In this document: one piece after another, positions 34,862 through 44,683 of the stretch
Layout: every line of letters starts with the position of its first letter
Numbering within the stretch: position 1 is the first letter of the stretch
Assembly: GCA_913061145.1 (NCBI GenBank)
Contig: CAJXUQ010000024.1
Coordinates: forward strand, 1-58,016
Source: an uncultured Haliea sp.
Lineage (GTDB): Bacteria; Pseudomonadota; Gammaproteobacteria; Pseudomonadales; Halieaceae
DNA length: 58,016 bases
Direction of reading: 5' to 3'
Position numbers and translations under genes: made by a program
Notes under the pieces: model-generated
Told to the model about the DNA's origin: nothing
What the model saw: only the letters and a program-made list of their open reading frames with translations
The model's database searches: none

Positions 34862-36435
34862 GCGTCGCCGCTTCCCGCCGGCGCAGCACGGTGATGTGCC
34901 AGACGGCTGCGCAGGGCGATCGCCGAGACACGCAAGGCCGTGGCGGTGGCTGCTACATCGTGGTCGGCACGCGCCAGTGCCTCTTGCAGTTCTGCCTCCG
35001 GTACCTGCGCGGCCAGGCGCAGACCCAGCGCCGGCAATCGCCGGTACAGTGCCTGGCGGCTCATGCCCGCGCGGCGGGCCGCAGCGCTGACTTCATACCG
35101 CTCCTGCTTCAACAGCGCTCGCAGAGCATCGTCACCCAGTTCCACCGCCGCCGAAGCGGGCGCCTTGGCGGGCGAATCGGCGACGTTCGCGGCAACGGGT
35201 TGCGACAGCATTGCCGGCAGCAGACCACACTCACCCTGCAGCACGATCTGCCGCGCACAGTTGCCCAGCTCACGCACATTGCCGGGCCAGTCGTAACGGT
35301 GGCAGAGAGTGAACAGATCCGCCCACTGCGCGACTTCCAGGGGGGCGCTCCCGGGTGTGGGTAACAGGGAGGGTGAGCCGGTTTCGGCACAGGCCTGTTG
35401 CAGAAAGTGACAGAGCAACTCGCCGATGTCCTCGGGGTGCTCGCGCAGCGGTGCGACGCAGATCTCGGCGCTGCCCAGACGGTGTCGCAGTGCGCTGCGA
35501 AACGTGCTGTCCGGGCCTTCCAACGGCGCATCGGTCGCCGAAATGACGCGCACATCCACCGTGCGAAGGGTCCCGCCCACCGGCTGTATCTCGCGTTCCT
35601 GCAGCGCGCGCAACAGCTGCGGCTGCACCTCGGCCGGGGTGTCGCCCACTTCGTCAAGAAACAGGCTGCCCTTTTCGGCCTGCTGAAAATAACCGACGCT
35701 GTTGCGCTCTGCGCCGGTAAAGGCGCCCCTCGCGCTGCCGAACAGCACTGCCGCCGCGACCCCCGGGGGAATCGCCGCCATATTGACAGGTACCAGCGGC
35801 CCCGCGGCACGCTCGCTGGCGCCATGTACCGCGCGTGCCACCAATTCCTTGCCGCTACCGGTCTCGCCTCGAATCAGTACATCCAGACCGCAGCGCGCAA
35901 TGCGTGCAATATCGCGGCGCAGAGCCTGCATGTAATCGCTGCTGCCGAGCAGGCCAGAAAACGCAGCCGTCGACGCTGCGGCCGCCTCCCCGACACCAGG
36001 CGGGAACGCCGGGACCTCACGAAGCAGCAGCACGACACTGTGGGCCAGTTGCAGCACAATGCCCCTGCGCAAATCCGCCGCGGTGAAATCCCGCGCCGCC
36101 TGCACCCATTCACCGTTCAGCCGGCAGCGGCAGGCATCGGCCACCGGTGCCAGGGTTACCCCGGCGTCACGAAATCGCATATGCAGCGCCTGGCGACTGA
36201 CATGCGGGTCGTCCAGAGGACGCCCCACGTCCCCGCCGGCGCGCACGAAAGCCGGCTGCTGTCTTCCGAGCACCAAAGGCTTGCGCCGCGAGCCTTTCAG
36301 CACCCAGCGTTCGCCAATGCGCTCCACATTGGGGTGAAAGACAATGGTGAGTACGCGTACCCGATGCGCAGGAGCGGAAGTCAGCTGCGCAAATACCGAG
36401 GGCAGCGTCGCATCCATGCGGTTGTGTTCCGGCAT
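34858..36435 (-). CDS. FHA-domain sigma-54-dependent activator with two Fis-type HTH motifs
   Basis: A 525-residue enhancer-binding protein. An N-terminal FHA-like domain lies at about 30-140 (V-L-G-R, D-D-P-H-V-S-R-Q-A-L-H). The AAA+ domain is about 160-390, with Walker A G-E-T-G-S-G-K-E at 190-197, the sigma-54-contacting G-A-F-T-G-A at 237-242, and Walker B L-F-L-D-E-V-G-D. The C-terminus has two tandem Fis-like helix-turn-helices (V-S-A-A-A-R-R-A-G-M-S-R-Q-A-L-Y and V-A-A-T-A-T-A-L-R-V-S-A-I-A-L-R) where one is usual. I prefer ATG at 36435 over TTG at 36441. No type VI secretion genes, a common home for such proteins, are nearby. Confidence 0.9.
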   Translation of the reverse strand: MPEHNRMDATLPSVFAQLTSAPAHRVRVLTIVFHPNVERIGERWVLKGSRRKPLVLGRQQPAFVRAGGDVGRPLDDPHVSRQALHMRFRDAGVTLAPVADACRCRLNGEWVQAARDFTAADLRRGIVLQLAHSVVLLLREVPAFPPGVGEAAAASTAAFSGLLGSSDYMQALRRDIARIARCGLDVLIRGETGSGKELVARAVHGASERAAGPLVPVNMAAIPPGVAAAVLFGSARGAFTGAERNSVGYFQQAEKGSLFLDEVGDTPAEVQPQLLRALQEREIQPVGGTLRTVDVRVISATDAPLEGPDSTFRSALRHRLGSAEICVAPLREHPEDIGELLCHFLQQACAETGSPSLLPTPGSAPLEVAQWADLFTLCHRYDWPGNVRELGNCARQIVLQGECGLLPAMLSQPVAANVADSPAKAPASAAVELGDDALRALLKQERYEVSAAARRAGMSRQALYRRLPALGLRLAAQVPEAELQEALARADHDVAATATALRVSAIALRSRLAHHRAAPAGSGDA

Positions 36436-36552
36436 AGGCAAACCCGAGCTTCAATGCGTTCCGCTGACTTTAAGCGAAAGCCTAGCAGATGAACGCCCGC
36501 TTTGCCCCTGCACGGTTGCATCTGACGAAATGCGCGCGCCGGGGGGCGGTAG

Positions 36553-37392
36553 TCAGCCGATGATGGCCACCAGGGCAATCACCACCACCCAGATGACGGC
36601 ACTTCGCGTCAGCAGGTCACCAAGCGCCTGCATGTCGTCCGCGGCAGTCTGCACATCGGCGTCCGCACCCGCACCGTGCACGGCCGCTGTGCCCACATCG
36701 CCGAGCAACTCAGCCGGGGCTCGAACAGTATTCAGCAGAGCGGCAAACAGCACATCGCGGCTGTGTATGAAGTCGCCAGCCAAGGCAAATGTCAGCGCTA
36801 ACAGCCGTGCCGGAACCCAGTCGACGACAAACAACAGCCTGGCGGCGGCACACTCCGGTGCCTGCTGCGCTTCCAGCTGCAGCAGGCGGTAGGCGAAGGC
36901 CCAGGCCGGCCCCAGCGTCACAAACACCAGCACGACCGCAAACCAGCGCTGATAACCGTCATAAAGCAGACGCGCCTGCAGCCTGTGCCAGGCATCATCC
37001 GCTTCACCCTCGCTGGCCGCACGTGCCAGATCGTCGGCACCCAGGGCACCGCAGAGGAACAGCCACGCGGTTTCGGGGTTACCACGTTCACAGTGCGCAC
37101 GATACTGCACCAGGCGCGCGTGGAAGTCGCCGCGACCAAAGCTGAACAACAGGACCAGCGCCGCAAGCAGTATCCAGGGCAACCCGAACAGCACAGGCGC
37201 CAACAGCATCAGCAGCGCGCCCAACAACAGTGTGGGCAGCAGCACCAGCAACAGCAGCTGCACCGCATCCAGCAGACCCAGTGCCGCGACGCGTTCGCGG
37301 TAGTCGTACCACCAGCGGTCGCGGTGCAGCCAGGGCTCGACACCCCAGAGTTGCCGCAATGCCAGTGCGAGAATCAGTGCGAGAAAGGTCAT
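36553..37392 (-). CDS. ampE: AmpE-like inner-membrane protein
   Basis: A 279-residue membrane protein similar in size and layout to E. coli AmpE (284). It begins with a hydrophobic stretch [17 protein letters not shown], has helices at about 45-90 and 140-165, and ends in one more helix. The W-V-P-A-R-L-L-A-L-T-F-A-L-A-G-D-F segment matches the CobD/CbiB-like core of the family. The role is unclear; it accompanies AmpD in beta-lactamase/peptidoglycan recycling control. The ATG overlaps the ampD stop by four bases, so a longer upstream frame is excluded. Confidence 0.87.
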   Translation of the reverse strand: MTFLALILALALRQLWGVEPWLHRDRWWYDYRERVAALGLLDAVQLLLLVLLPTLLLGALLMLLAPVLFGLPWILLAALVLLFSFGRGDFHARLVQYRAHCERGNPETAWLFLCGALGADDLARAASEGEADDAWHRLQARLLYDGYQRWFAVVLVFVTLGPAWAFAYRLLQLEAQQAPECAAARLLFVVDWVPARLLALTFALAGDFIHSRDVLFAALLNTVRAPAELLGDVGTAAVHGAGADADVQTAADDMQALGDLLTRSAVIWVVVIALVAIIG

Positions 37393-37955
37393 GCGGCGTC
37401 TCCTGCGGGTGCCAGGCTGGCACGGTAACGCGGCCAGTCGAACACCCTGCCCGGATCGGTCTTTCTTCCGGGGGCGATATCGGCGTGGCCCGCGATGTGA
37501 TCGTGACACAAGCCCGGGTAAGACGCGATCAGGGTATCGGTCAGGGCCGCGAGGGTTGTGTACTGCGCATCCGTATAGGGAAGCTCGTCAGTCCCTTCCA
37601 GCTCGACCCCGATGCTGAAATCGTTGCAGTTCTCCCGACCCCGCCAGCAGGACTGTCCGGCGTGCCAGGCGCGCAACCCGGTTGCGACAAACTGCACCAG
37701 TTCACCGCAGCGGCGAATCAGGAAATGCGCCGACACTTCCAGGCCGCGTATTTCCGCGTAGAACGGATGCGCTCTCCAGTCCAGGCAATTGGTAAACAGC
37801 TGCTCGATGGCGTCGCCACCGAAACATCCCGGCGGCAGCGAGATATTGTGGATCACCAGCAGTTCCACCGCCACACCCAGCGGCCGTGGGCCGCAGTTCG
37901 GCGAAGGCACTCTGCGCGCCTGATCAATCCAGCCCTGGTCGAGTGTATAGCGCAT
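37389..37955 (-). CDS. ampD: 1,6-Anhydro-N-acetylmuramyl-L-alanine amidase AmpD
   Basis: A 188-residue cytoplasmic zinc amidase that removes the peptide from anhydromuropeptides during wall recycling and so limits AmpC beta-lactamase induction. It has [10 protein letters not shown] (zinc His), [19 protein letters not shown] and [13 protein letters not shown] (zinc His and Asp, catalytic Lys). I start at ATG 37955, giving the usual AmpD length; an upstream in-frame ATG at 37994 would add 13 residues. It is co-translated with ampE and divergent from nadC, as in E. coli. Confidence 0.95.
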   Translation of the reverse strand: MRYTLDQGWIDQARRVPSPNCGPRPLGVAVELLVIHNISLPPGCFGGDAIEQLFTNCLDWRAHPFYAEIRGLEVSAHFLIRRCGELVQFVATGLRAWHAGQSCWRGRENCNDFSIGVELEGTDELPYTDAQYTTLAALTDTLIASYPGLCHDHIAGHADIAPGRKTDPGRVFDWPRYRASLAPAGDAA

Positions 37956-38062
37956 GCCAGCCCCACTGCGTGAAGCGACATCATAATCCAGCACCCGAGG
38001 GGGCTCAACGCATCGCCGGTGGGCTGCTACAATCGTCCTTTTTACCCACCCGGCCGATCGCC

Positions 38063-38914
38063 ATGGAAACCCGCTCTATGCCCGCCCTCACCGACACGGA
38101 TATTCAGGACAATGTGCGCGCCGCGCTGGCGGAAGACATCGGTAGCGGCGATATCACTGCGGCACTGATTCCAGCCTCGGCCACGGCCACCGCGCGCGTG
38201 ATCACCCGTGAAGATGGCATCCTCTGTGGCCGCGCCTGGGTAGACGCCGTGTTCGCGGCAGTAGACCCCTCGCTGCGGCCCGAATGGGCGGCGGCGGAGG
38301 GCGACCGTATCGCGGCCGACAGCACACTGTTCACCGTGCGCGGACCGGCGCGCGCACTGCTCACCGCCGAACGCAGCGCACTCAACTTCCTGCAGCTGCT
38401 CTCGGGTACCGCAACCCGCTGCCACCATTACGCCTCGCTGGTCGCTGGCACCGGCGTACGCCTGCTGGATACGCGCAAAACGATTCCGGGGCTGCGCAAT
38501 GCACAGAAGTATGCGGTGCGCTGCGGTGGCTGCCACAACCACCGCATGGGCCTGTACGACGCGTTTCTGATCAAGGAAAACCACATCAGCGCCTGCGGTG
38601 GGATCGCCGCTGCGGTGCGGGAAGCTCGATCGGTGGCTCCCGGCAAGCCGGTGGAGGTGGAGGTGGAAAGCCTCGACGAACTGCAGCAGGCCCTCACCGC
38701 CGGGGCGGACCGGGTCATGCTGGACAATTTCAGCCTGCAGGACATGCGCGATGCGGTCGCGGTCGTAGCCGGGCGGCTGGAGCTGGAGGCGTCCGGCAAT
38801 ATCACCGAAGCCAACCTGCGCAGCGTGGCGGAGACCGGCGTGGACTTTATCTCCATTGGCGCCCTGACCAAGGATACCCGGGCGCTGGATCTGTCCATGC
38901 GCCTGCTGGACTGA
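38063..38914 (+). CDS. nadC: Nicotinate-nucleotide pyrophosphorylase (quinolinate phosphoribosyltransferase)
   Basis: A 283-residue enzyme converting quinolinate and PRPP to nicotinate mononucleotide in NAD synthesis. It contains [28 protein letters not shown], the substrate-binding [10 protein letters not shown] and [18 protein letters not shown], and E-V-E-V-E-S-L-D-E. All key Arg, Lys and His residues are present. The start is ATG 38063 (38078 is possible); neither has a strong ribosome site. It converges on rraA. Confidence 0.97.
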   Translation: METRSMPALTDTDIQDNVRAALAEDIGSGDITAALIPASATATARVITREDGILCGRAWVDAVFAAVDPSLRPEWAAAEGDRIAADSTLFTVRGPARALLTAERSALNFLQLLSGTATRCHHYASLVAGTGVRLLDTRKTIPGLRNAQKYAVRCGGCHNHRMGLYDAFLIKENHISACGGIAAAVREARSVAPGKPVEVEVESLDELQQALTAGADRVMLDNFSLQDMRDAVAVVAGRLELEASGNITEANLRSVAETGVDFISIGALTKDTRALDLSMRLLD

Positions 38915-38928
38915 GGGCTTCCCGCAGA

Positions 38929-39408
38929 CTAAACCAGAGGTTCGGCGCTGACCACCACACCGTTGTTGTCGGCATAGATGTAATTCCCGGGTGCGATACG
39001 TGCGCCGCCGAACTGCAGGCAAATGTCGCGCTGACCCTCTCCGCGCTTTTCCGTCTTCAACGGCGTTGCGCCCAGGGCCTTTACACCTAGCGCCGTGGTC
39101 GCGATTTCGTCCACGTCACGCACCGCGCCGTTGATCACCAGACCAGACCAGCCATTGCGCGCCGCTTCCTCCGCCAGCATGTCGCCTAGCAGGGCCCGGC
39201 GCAGCGATCCGCCACCGTCCACCACCAGCACCCGGCCCGCGCCCGCTTCACCGACCGCCTGCTTGACCAGCGAATTGTCTTCGTGGCATTTGATCGTGAC
39301 CGCCTGACCCGCAAAGCGCGGGTGTGCACCGAAATTGCGCCACTGCAGTTCTATGACCTGTGCATCGGGAGCGGCGTCGGTCAGGTCGGGCGTTGAAAAC
39401 GTCTGCAT
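38929..39408 (-). CDS. rraA: RraA-like protein (RNase E inhibitor / demethylmenaquinone methyltransferase-like)
   Basis: A 159-residue protein with the RraA pattern: [30 protein letters not shown][18 protein letters not shown], and a C-terminal G-x-x-I-Y-A-D-x-x-G-V-V-V. E. coli RraA binds RNase E and dampens RNA decay; relatives with the same fold are class II aldolases, and the G-x(n)-R-D residues used by those are present. AGGAGG precedes the ATG. It is transcribed just after the acyl-CoA dehydrogenase gene (9-base gap). Confidence 0.92.
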   Translation of the reverse strand: MQTFSTPDLTDAAPDAQVIELQWRNFGAHPRFAGQAVTIKCHEDNSLVKQAVGEAGAGRVLVVDGGGSLRRALLGDMLAEEAARNGWSGLVINGAVRDVDEIATTALGVKALGATPLKTEKRGEGQRDICLQFGGARIAPGNYIYADNNGVVVSAEPLV

Positions 39409-39417
39409 GGCGGCCTC

Positions 39418-41187
39418 CTACAGCCAGTCGACGGGGTAATCCGCAAGCGCCTCGGGGCCCGCCATGATGGCCCCCGCATGCGCGCGACAGCGCGGGAGCA
39501 CCTGCTCTGCGTAGAACCGGGTTGTGGCGATTTTGCGCTCATAGAAGGGATTTTCAGCGCCGCCATCCAGGCGCTCCTGTGCAATTAGGGCTGAGCGCGC
39601 CAGATGCCAACCACCGAACAGATAGCCGCACTGCATCATGTAATCGAAGGATGCACCCAGGGCCTGTTCCGGTGCCACCTGCAGCCCTTCCAGCAACCGG
39701 GCTGTCGTCTCCTCGACACCCGCCAGCGCCGCCGCCAGACGGTCCGCAATGACGGCCAGCGCCGGTTGCCCGGCGTCACGCAGCGCCGCCACCGTGGTCG
39801 CAATATCGGCCAGCGCATCGCGCATCGCCCCGCCCTGATCACGACCCAGTTTGCGGGATACCAGATCCGCCGCCTGAATGCCGTTGGTGCCCTCGTAGAT
39901 GGAGGTGATCCGCACATCGCGCAGATACTGTGCGGCGCCGGTCTCCTCGATGTAGCCCATGCCGCCATGCACCTGCACACCCAGGGACGTCAGCTCCTGG
40001 CCCACTTCTGTCATCCAGCCCTTGATCACCGGGATCATCAGGTCGATGCGGAACTGGTGCTGCGCGCGGTCAGCCTCCGGGCCCCGGTGTGCCAGATCGA
40101 GGGTGACCGCCTCCGCGTACACCAGCGCGCGCATCGCCTCAATCAGCGCACGCATGGTCAGCAGCATGCGCCGGACATCGGGGTGCTCAATAATGGCCAC
40201 GCCGCCCTGCACGCGCTCCCGCGCGTAGGCAACCGCCTTCTGGTAGGCACCCTCTGCAGCGCCCAGACCCTGTACACCCACTTTGAGACGGGCTTCGTTC
40301 ATCATCGTGAACATGCAGGCCAGGCCGCGGTTTTCCTCACCGACCAGGTAGCCCAGGGCGCCTTCGTTATCGCCAAAGGCCATCACGCAGGTCGGACTGC
40401 CATGAATGCCCAGCTTATGCTCGGTGGACACCGGGTAGACATCGTTGCGCGCCCCCAGGCTGCCGTCTTCGTTCACCAGGAACTTGGGCACCAGGAACAG
40501 GGAGATGCCGCGGCTGCCCTCGGGGGCATCGGGCAACTTGGCCAACACCAGGTGAATGATGTTGTCGGTGGCATCGTGATCGCCCCAGGTGATGTAGATC
40601 TTCTGCCCGTGAATGCGGTAGTGGTCACCCTCTGGCACCGCACGGGTTTTCATGACGCCAAGGTCGGATCCGGCGCCGGACTCGGTCAGGTTCATGGTGC
40701 CGGCCCACTCACCGGAATGCATCTTGGGCAGGTAGCGCTGTTTCAGTGCTTCGCTGGCATGGGCGTGAATCGCAAGCGCCGCGCCCGAACTGAGCATGGG
40801 CGCCAGGCCGAAAGCCAGGTTGGCGCTGTTCCACATCTCGCAAGCCGCTGTCGCATAGAGTTCCGGCAGGCCCTGACCGCCGTAGACCGGGTCCGAGGAG
40901 ATGCCCATCCAACCCCCGGCGCCCAGCTGTTGTAGGGCCTCGCCGTAACCCGGGCTCAGGGTGACGGCACCGTCGCTGCAGGTCGCAGGATGTTCGTCAC
41001 CCACGCGCCGCAACGGCGCCAGCACATCGGCGGCGAGCCGGGCACCCTCGTCGAGCAGTGCCGTGCTCAGGTCCGGACCCACGCCGAGTTCCTCGAAGGC
41101 CGGCAGTGAACCCAGGGCTTGCCCCACGTCCAACACCTCGTCAATCAGAAACGTCATGTCCTCAATCGGGGCGCGGTAGCTGCTCAT
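39418..41187 (-). CDS. Acyl-CoA dehydrogenase with C-terminal extension
   Basis: A 589-residue flavoenzyme of the long (about 590-600) acyl-CoA dehydrogenase group, which includes DmdC (methylthiopropionyl-CoA dehydrogenase). It contains M-N-L-T-E-S-G-A-G-S-D-L-G in the flavin-binding middle domain, Y-I-T-W-G-D-H-D, Q-V-H-G-G-M-G-Y-I-E-E-T-G-A-A-Q-Y-L-R-D-x-R-I, and the catalytic-Glu-containing S-I-Y-E-G-T-N-G-I-Q-A-A-D-L. The extra C-terminal helical domain covers about 450-589. I start it at ATG 41187 with GAGGA upstream. It is divergent from a LysR gene, which may control it. The acyl substrate is unknown. Confidence 0.92.
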   Translation of the reverse strand: MSSYRAPIEDMTFLIDEVLDVGQALGSLPAFEELGVGPDLSTALLDEGARLAADVLAPLRRVGDEHPATCSDGAVTLSPGYGEALQQLGAGGWMGISSDPVYGGQGLPELYATAACEMWNSANLAFGLAPMLSSGAALAIHAHASEALKQRYLPKMHSGEWAGTMNLTESGAGSDLGVMKTRAVPEGDHYRIHGQKIYITWGDHDATDNIIHLVLAKLPDAPEGSRGISLFLVPKFLVNEDGSLGARNDVYPVSTEHKLGIHGSPTCVMAFGDNEGALGYLVGEENRGLACMFTMMNEARLKVGVQGLGAAEGAYQKAVAYARERVQGGVAIIEHPDVRRMLLTMRALIEAMRALVYAEAVTLDLAHRGPEADRAQHQFRIDLMIPVIKGWMTEVGQELTSLGVQVHGGMGYIEETGAAQYLRDVRITSIYEGTNGIQAADLVSRKLGRDQGGAMRDALADIATTVAALRDAGQPALAVIADRLAAALAGVEETTARLLEGLQVAPEQALGASFDYMMQCGYLFGGWHLARSALIAQERLDGGAENPFYERKIATTRFYAEQVLPRCRAHAGAIMAGPEALADYPVDWL

Positions 41188-41258
41188 GATGATGGTGTCC
41201 TCGTCGGTCCGGGTGATGATCGGGGCCAAAACCGTCGCGCAGGGGCGCCCGGTGTGAC

Positions 41259-41294
41259 TTGGCAATTTTAGCGAAAGGACTATAATTTTCACAA
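41259..41294. promoter_or_regulatory. Overlapping divergent promoters between LysR and acyl-CoA dehydrogenase genes
   Basis: Plus strand, towards lysR: TTGGCA (41259-41264), 16 bases, TATAAT (41281-41286). Minus strand, towards the dehydrogenase: TTGTGA (complement of 41289-41294), 18 bases, TAAAAT (complement of 41265-41270). The two promoters occupy the same 36 bases, so polymerase binding for one would block the other. This is a usual design for a LysR regulator and its target. Confidence 0.65.
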
Positions 41295-41335
41295 TCTATC
41301 AATCGCATCCCCACCATTCCTTGGGTGAATATTGC

Positions 41336-42298
41336 ATGTCGACCAAACTGAACCGTATCGACCTCAATCTGCTGGTCTATCTGGACGCCCTGCTGCGCGA
41401 ACGCAACGTGACCCAGGCTGCTCACCAGTTAAACCTCTCGCAACCCGCCATGAGCAACGGCTTGCGCCGCCTGCGGGACCTGTTCGACGACCCCCTGCTG
41501 GTACGCACCTCCGATGGCATGACACCCACCGAACGCGCGCTGGAACTGGAGCCACAGGTGCGCGAAGTGCTGATGAATATTGAACAGGCGGTACAGCCAC
41601 GCTCCGCCTTTGCGCCCGAGCAGGCGCAGCGGGTGTTCCGCATCATGGCCAGTGACTACGCGGAATCCACCCTGCTGCCGGCGGTGCTGGGCAAATTGCG
41701 ACTGCAGGCACCGGGCCTGACCCTGGACATCATGACCCCCTCCGATGTCAGCTTCCTGGATGTGGAGCGCGGCAAGGTCGACATGGTGATCAACCGGTTC
41801 GATTCGATGCCGCAGTCCTTTCACCAGATCCACCTCTGGAATGACAGCTTTTCCTGCCTGCTGAGCCCGGAAAACCCGGTGCTTGACGACTTCACCCTGG
41901 AAAACTACCTGCAGGCCAAGCACATCTGGGTGAGCAAGACCGGCATGGGTGTCGGCGTCGGTGTCGACCCCGACGACGTGCAGCGGCTGGGCTGGGTAGA
42001 CAGCGCACTCGCGAGGCTCGGGAAGAAGCGCCAGATTCGCGTGTTTACCCGCCACTACCAGGCGGCCATGACGCTGGCGGAGCAGAACGACCTGATTGTC
42101 ACCCTGCCCACGCGGGCCGCCCTGCTCAAGCGCAACAATCCCCGGGTCCTGTTGCGGGAGCCGCCGCTGGATATCCCGCCGCTGGAGTTGAAAATGGCCT
42201 GGAGTCCGCTCCTGCAACACAATCCCGCCAACCGCTGGCTGCGCAAACTGATCGCCGATACAGCGCGGGAGATGGACAACCAGCCACCGTTACCCTGA
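41336..42298 (+). CDS. LysR-family transcriptional regulator (NodD/PnbR-like group)
   Basis: A 320-residue regulator. The winged helix-turn-helix is at about 7-65 (R-I-D-L-N-L-L-V-Y-L-D-A-L-L-R-E-R-N-V-T-Q-A-A-H-Q-L-N-L-S-Q-P-A-M-S, then R-L-R-x-L-F-D-D-P-L-L-V-R), followed by a periplasmic-binding-fold effector domain at 90-300. The R-I-D-L-N-L-L start and D-P-L-L-V-R put it in the NodD-like subgroup. I start at ATG 41336. The divergent acyl-CoA dehydrogenase is the likely target and an acyl derivative the likely co-inducer; both are inferred. Confidence 0.92.
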   Translation: MSTKLNRIDLNLLVYLDALLRERNVTQAAHQLNLSQPAMSNGLRRLRDLFDDPLLVRTSDGMTPTERALELEPQVREVLMNIEQAVQPRSAFAPEQAQRVFRIMASDYAESTLLPAVLGKLRLQAPGLTLDIMTPSDVSFLDVERGKVDMVINRFDSMPQSFHQIHLWNDSFSCLLSPENPVLDDFTLENYLQAKHIWVSKTGMGVGVGVDPDDVQRLGWVDSALARLGKKRQIRVFTRHYQAAMTLAEQNDLIVTLPTRAALLKRNNPRVLLREPPLDIPPLELKMAWSPLLQHNPANRWLRKLIADTAREMDNQPPLP

Positions 42299-42352
42299 GT
42301 GAGAAGGTCAGGCGTGCAGCCACACCAGATCATTCAGGAAGGGAATGACCGC

Positions 42353-42388
42353 GATAAAAACGATAAATTGGATAAATTGGATAAATTA
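42353..42388 (+). repeat. Four tandem 9-bp units upstream of glcB
   Basis: GATAAAAAC, GATAAATTG, GATAAATTG and GATAAATTA follow one another without gaps, ending 74 bases before the malate synthase ATG. The AT-rich run stands out in this GC-rich DNA. It could be an iterated regulator site or the UP-like part of the glcB promoter, and could change copy number by slippage. Confidence 0.7.
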
Positions 42389-42462
42389 AGCCTGCTCACC
42401 GTAGACTAGCACTTTTTCCGGTGGGCGCATGGCGCGCCCCGCAGTCAGAGGAATGAAGCCCC

Positions 42463-44640
42463 ATGAGCGAGCGCATCACTGAAGGTGGCCTGCACATCGA
42501 CGCAGGCCTGCACAGCCTTCTGGAGCAGGACATTGCCCCCGGCACCGGGGTCAGCCCGGAGCAGTTCTGGCAAGGCCTCGACGCCATCGTACGCGACCTT
42601 GCACCGCGCAATCGAGACCTGCTGGCGACCCGCGCCAGCCTGCAGGAACAGATTGACAGCTGGCACCGGGCCAACCCCGGGCCCGACTACGACCGTGCAG
42701 AGTACAAGGCCTTTCTGGAAGCCATTGGCTATCTGCTGCCGGAGCCCGCGAACTTCGCCATCAGCACCGAGAACGTCGACCCGGAGGTCGCCACCCTGGC
42801 GGGGCCCCAACTGGTCGTGCCGGTCATGAATGCGCGCTACGCGCTGAACGCGGCCAACGCCCGCTGGGGGAGCCTCTACGACGCCCTCTACGGCACGGAT
42901 GTGATTCCCGAAGAGGGCGGCGCTGAGCGCGCCGGTGGCTACAATCCTGTGCGCGGCGAACGCGTGATCGCGTGGGCCAAGCACTTCCTTAACACCCATT
43001 GTCCGCTGTCGACAGGCGATCACAGCCAGGCGACGGCGTACACCGTGGTGAACGGTGCACTGCAGGTGGTGCTGAGCGGCGGCCAGATCAGTTCGCTGGC
43101 GACGCCGGCACAGTTTCGCGGCTACCAGGGCGAAGGCAATGCGCCCACCAGCATCCTGCTGCGGCACAACGGCCTGCACATCGAAATTCTCATCGACCCA
43201 CTGAGCCCCATCGGTGCCAGCGACCCCGCTGGCGTCAAGGACGTGGTGCTGGAGGCGGCGCTGACCACCATCCAGGACTGCGAGGACTCCATCGCCGCGG
43301 TGGATGCGGCGGACAAGATCCTGGTCTATCGCAACTGGCTGGGCCTGATGCGCGGCGACCTCGAAGACGTGTTCCGCAAGGGCGAGCAGACTTTGACCCG
43401 CCGCCTCAACCCGGACCGCGTGTTCACCGCGCCGGATGGCAGTGAACGCGTGCTACCGGGCCGCAGCCTGATGTTTGTGCGCAATGTGGGGCACCTGATG
43501 ACCAGCGACGCCATTCTCGACGCCACGGGCAGGGAGATCCCGGAGGGCATCATGGACGGCATGTTCACCGCCATGATTGCCCTGCATGACCTGCGTGGCA
43601 CAGGCACCCTGCGCAACTCGCGCCAGGGCAGCATCTACATCGTCAAACCGAAAATGCACGGCCCGGACGAGGTCGACTTCACCTGCACCCTGTTTGATCG
43701 CATTGAAGACGCCCTGGGCCTCGCGCGCCACACCATCAAACTCGGCATCATGGACGAGGAGCGCCGCACCACCGTCAACCTGAAAGCCTGTATCGAACGG
43801 GCCCGCCAGCGCCTGGTCTTCATCAACACCGGCTTCCTTGACCGCACCGGCGACGAGATCCACACCAGCATGGAAGCCGGGGCCATGACGCCCAAGGGCG
43901 CCATGAAACAGGAGCCCTGGATCAACGCCTACGAAGACTGGAACGTGGACACAGGCCTCGCCTGCGGCTTGCAGGGCAAGGCGCAGATCGGCAAGGGCAT
44001 GTGGGCGATGCCCGACCTCATGGCGGACATGCTGCAGGCCAAGGTCGCGCACCCCAGTGCCGGTGCGAGCACCGCCTGGGTGCCCTCCCCTACAGCGGCG
44101 ACCCTGCATGCCACGCACTACCACAGCATTGACGTGGCACAGCGCCAGGAAGCGCTCAAATCACGCCCGCGGGCGTCGCTGGATGACATCCTGCGCATTC
44201 CCCTGAAGGGCGCCGCTGGCCTGAGCGCCGGGGACATCCAGCGGGAGCTGGACAACAATGCCCAGGGCATTCTCGGCTATGTCGTGCGCTGGATCGATCA
44301 GGGCGTGGGCTGCTCCAAGGTGCCCGACATCCACAACGTCGGGCTGATGGAAGATCGCGCGACCCTGCGTATTTCAAGCCAGCATATTGCCAACTGGCTG
44401 CGCCACGGCGTGTGCAGTGAAGCCCAGGTACGGGAGACCATGGAGCGTATGGCAGCGGTGGTCGACCAGCAGAATGCCGGCGACCCGGCCTATCGCAACA
44501 TGGCGCCAAACTTCGCTGACAGTGTTGCCTTCCAGGCGGCACTGGAACTGGTGCTGGAGGGCTGTGCACAGCCCAGCGGCTACACCGAGCCGGTACTGCA
44601 CGCGCGCCGCCGCGAGGCGAAGGCCAGGTACGGCGGCTGA
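42463..44640 (+). CDS. glcB: Malate synthase G
   Basis: A 725-residue monomeric enzyme condensing glyoxylate and acetyl-CoA to malate. The length is that of E. coli GlcB (723). It has the TIM-barrel with [46 protein letters not shown], the catalytic M-G-x-x-x-E style [13 protein letters not shown], and the C-terminal [11 protein letters not shown] plug with catalytic Asp nearby. It serves glyoxylate use or the glyoxylate shunt. No isocitrate lyase or glycolate oxidase gene is adjacent. Confidence 0.98.
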   Translation: MSERITEGGLHIDAGLHSLLEQDIAPGTGVSPEQFWQGLDAIVRDLAPRNRDLLATRASLQEQIDSWHRANPGPDYDRAEYKAFLEAIGYLLPEPANFAISTENVDPEVATLAGPQLVVPVMNARYALNAANARWGSLYDALYGTDVIPEEGGAERAGGYNPVRGERVIAWAKHFLNTHCPLSTGDHSQATAYTVVNGALQVVLSGGQISSLATPAQFRGYQGEGNAPTSILLRHNGLHIEILIDPLSPIGASDPAGVKDVVLEAALTTIQDCEDSIAAVDAADKILVYRNWLGLMRGDLEDVFRKGEQTLTRRLNPDRVFTAPDGSERVLPGRSLMFVRNVGHLMTSDAILDATGREIPEGIMDGMFTAMIALHDLRGTGTLRNSRQGSIYIVKPKMHGPDEVDFTCTLFDRIEDALGLARHTIKLGIMDEERRTTVNLKACIERARQRLVFINTGFLDRTGDEIHTSMEAGAMTPKGAMKQEPWINAYEDWNVDTGLACGLQGKAQIGKGMWAMPDLMADMLQAKVAHPSAGASTAWVPSPTAATLHATHYHSIDVAQRQEALKSRPRASLDDILRIPLKGAAGLSAGDIQRELDNNAQGILGYVVRWIDQGVGCSKVPDIHNVGLMEDRATLRISSQHIANWLRHGVCSEAQVRETMERMAAVVDQQNAGDPAYRNMAPNFADSVAFQAALELVLEGCAQPSGYTEPVLHARRREAKARYGG

Positions 44641-44683
44641 CGCGTTGCAGCGCCGGGCCGGTCGCTAGCCGACAGCCTGCGAC

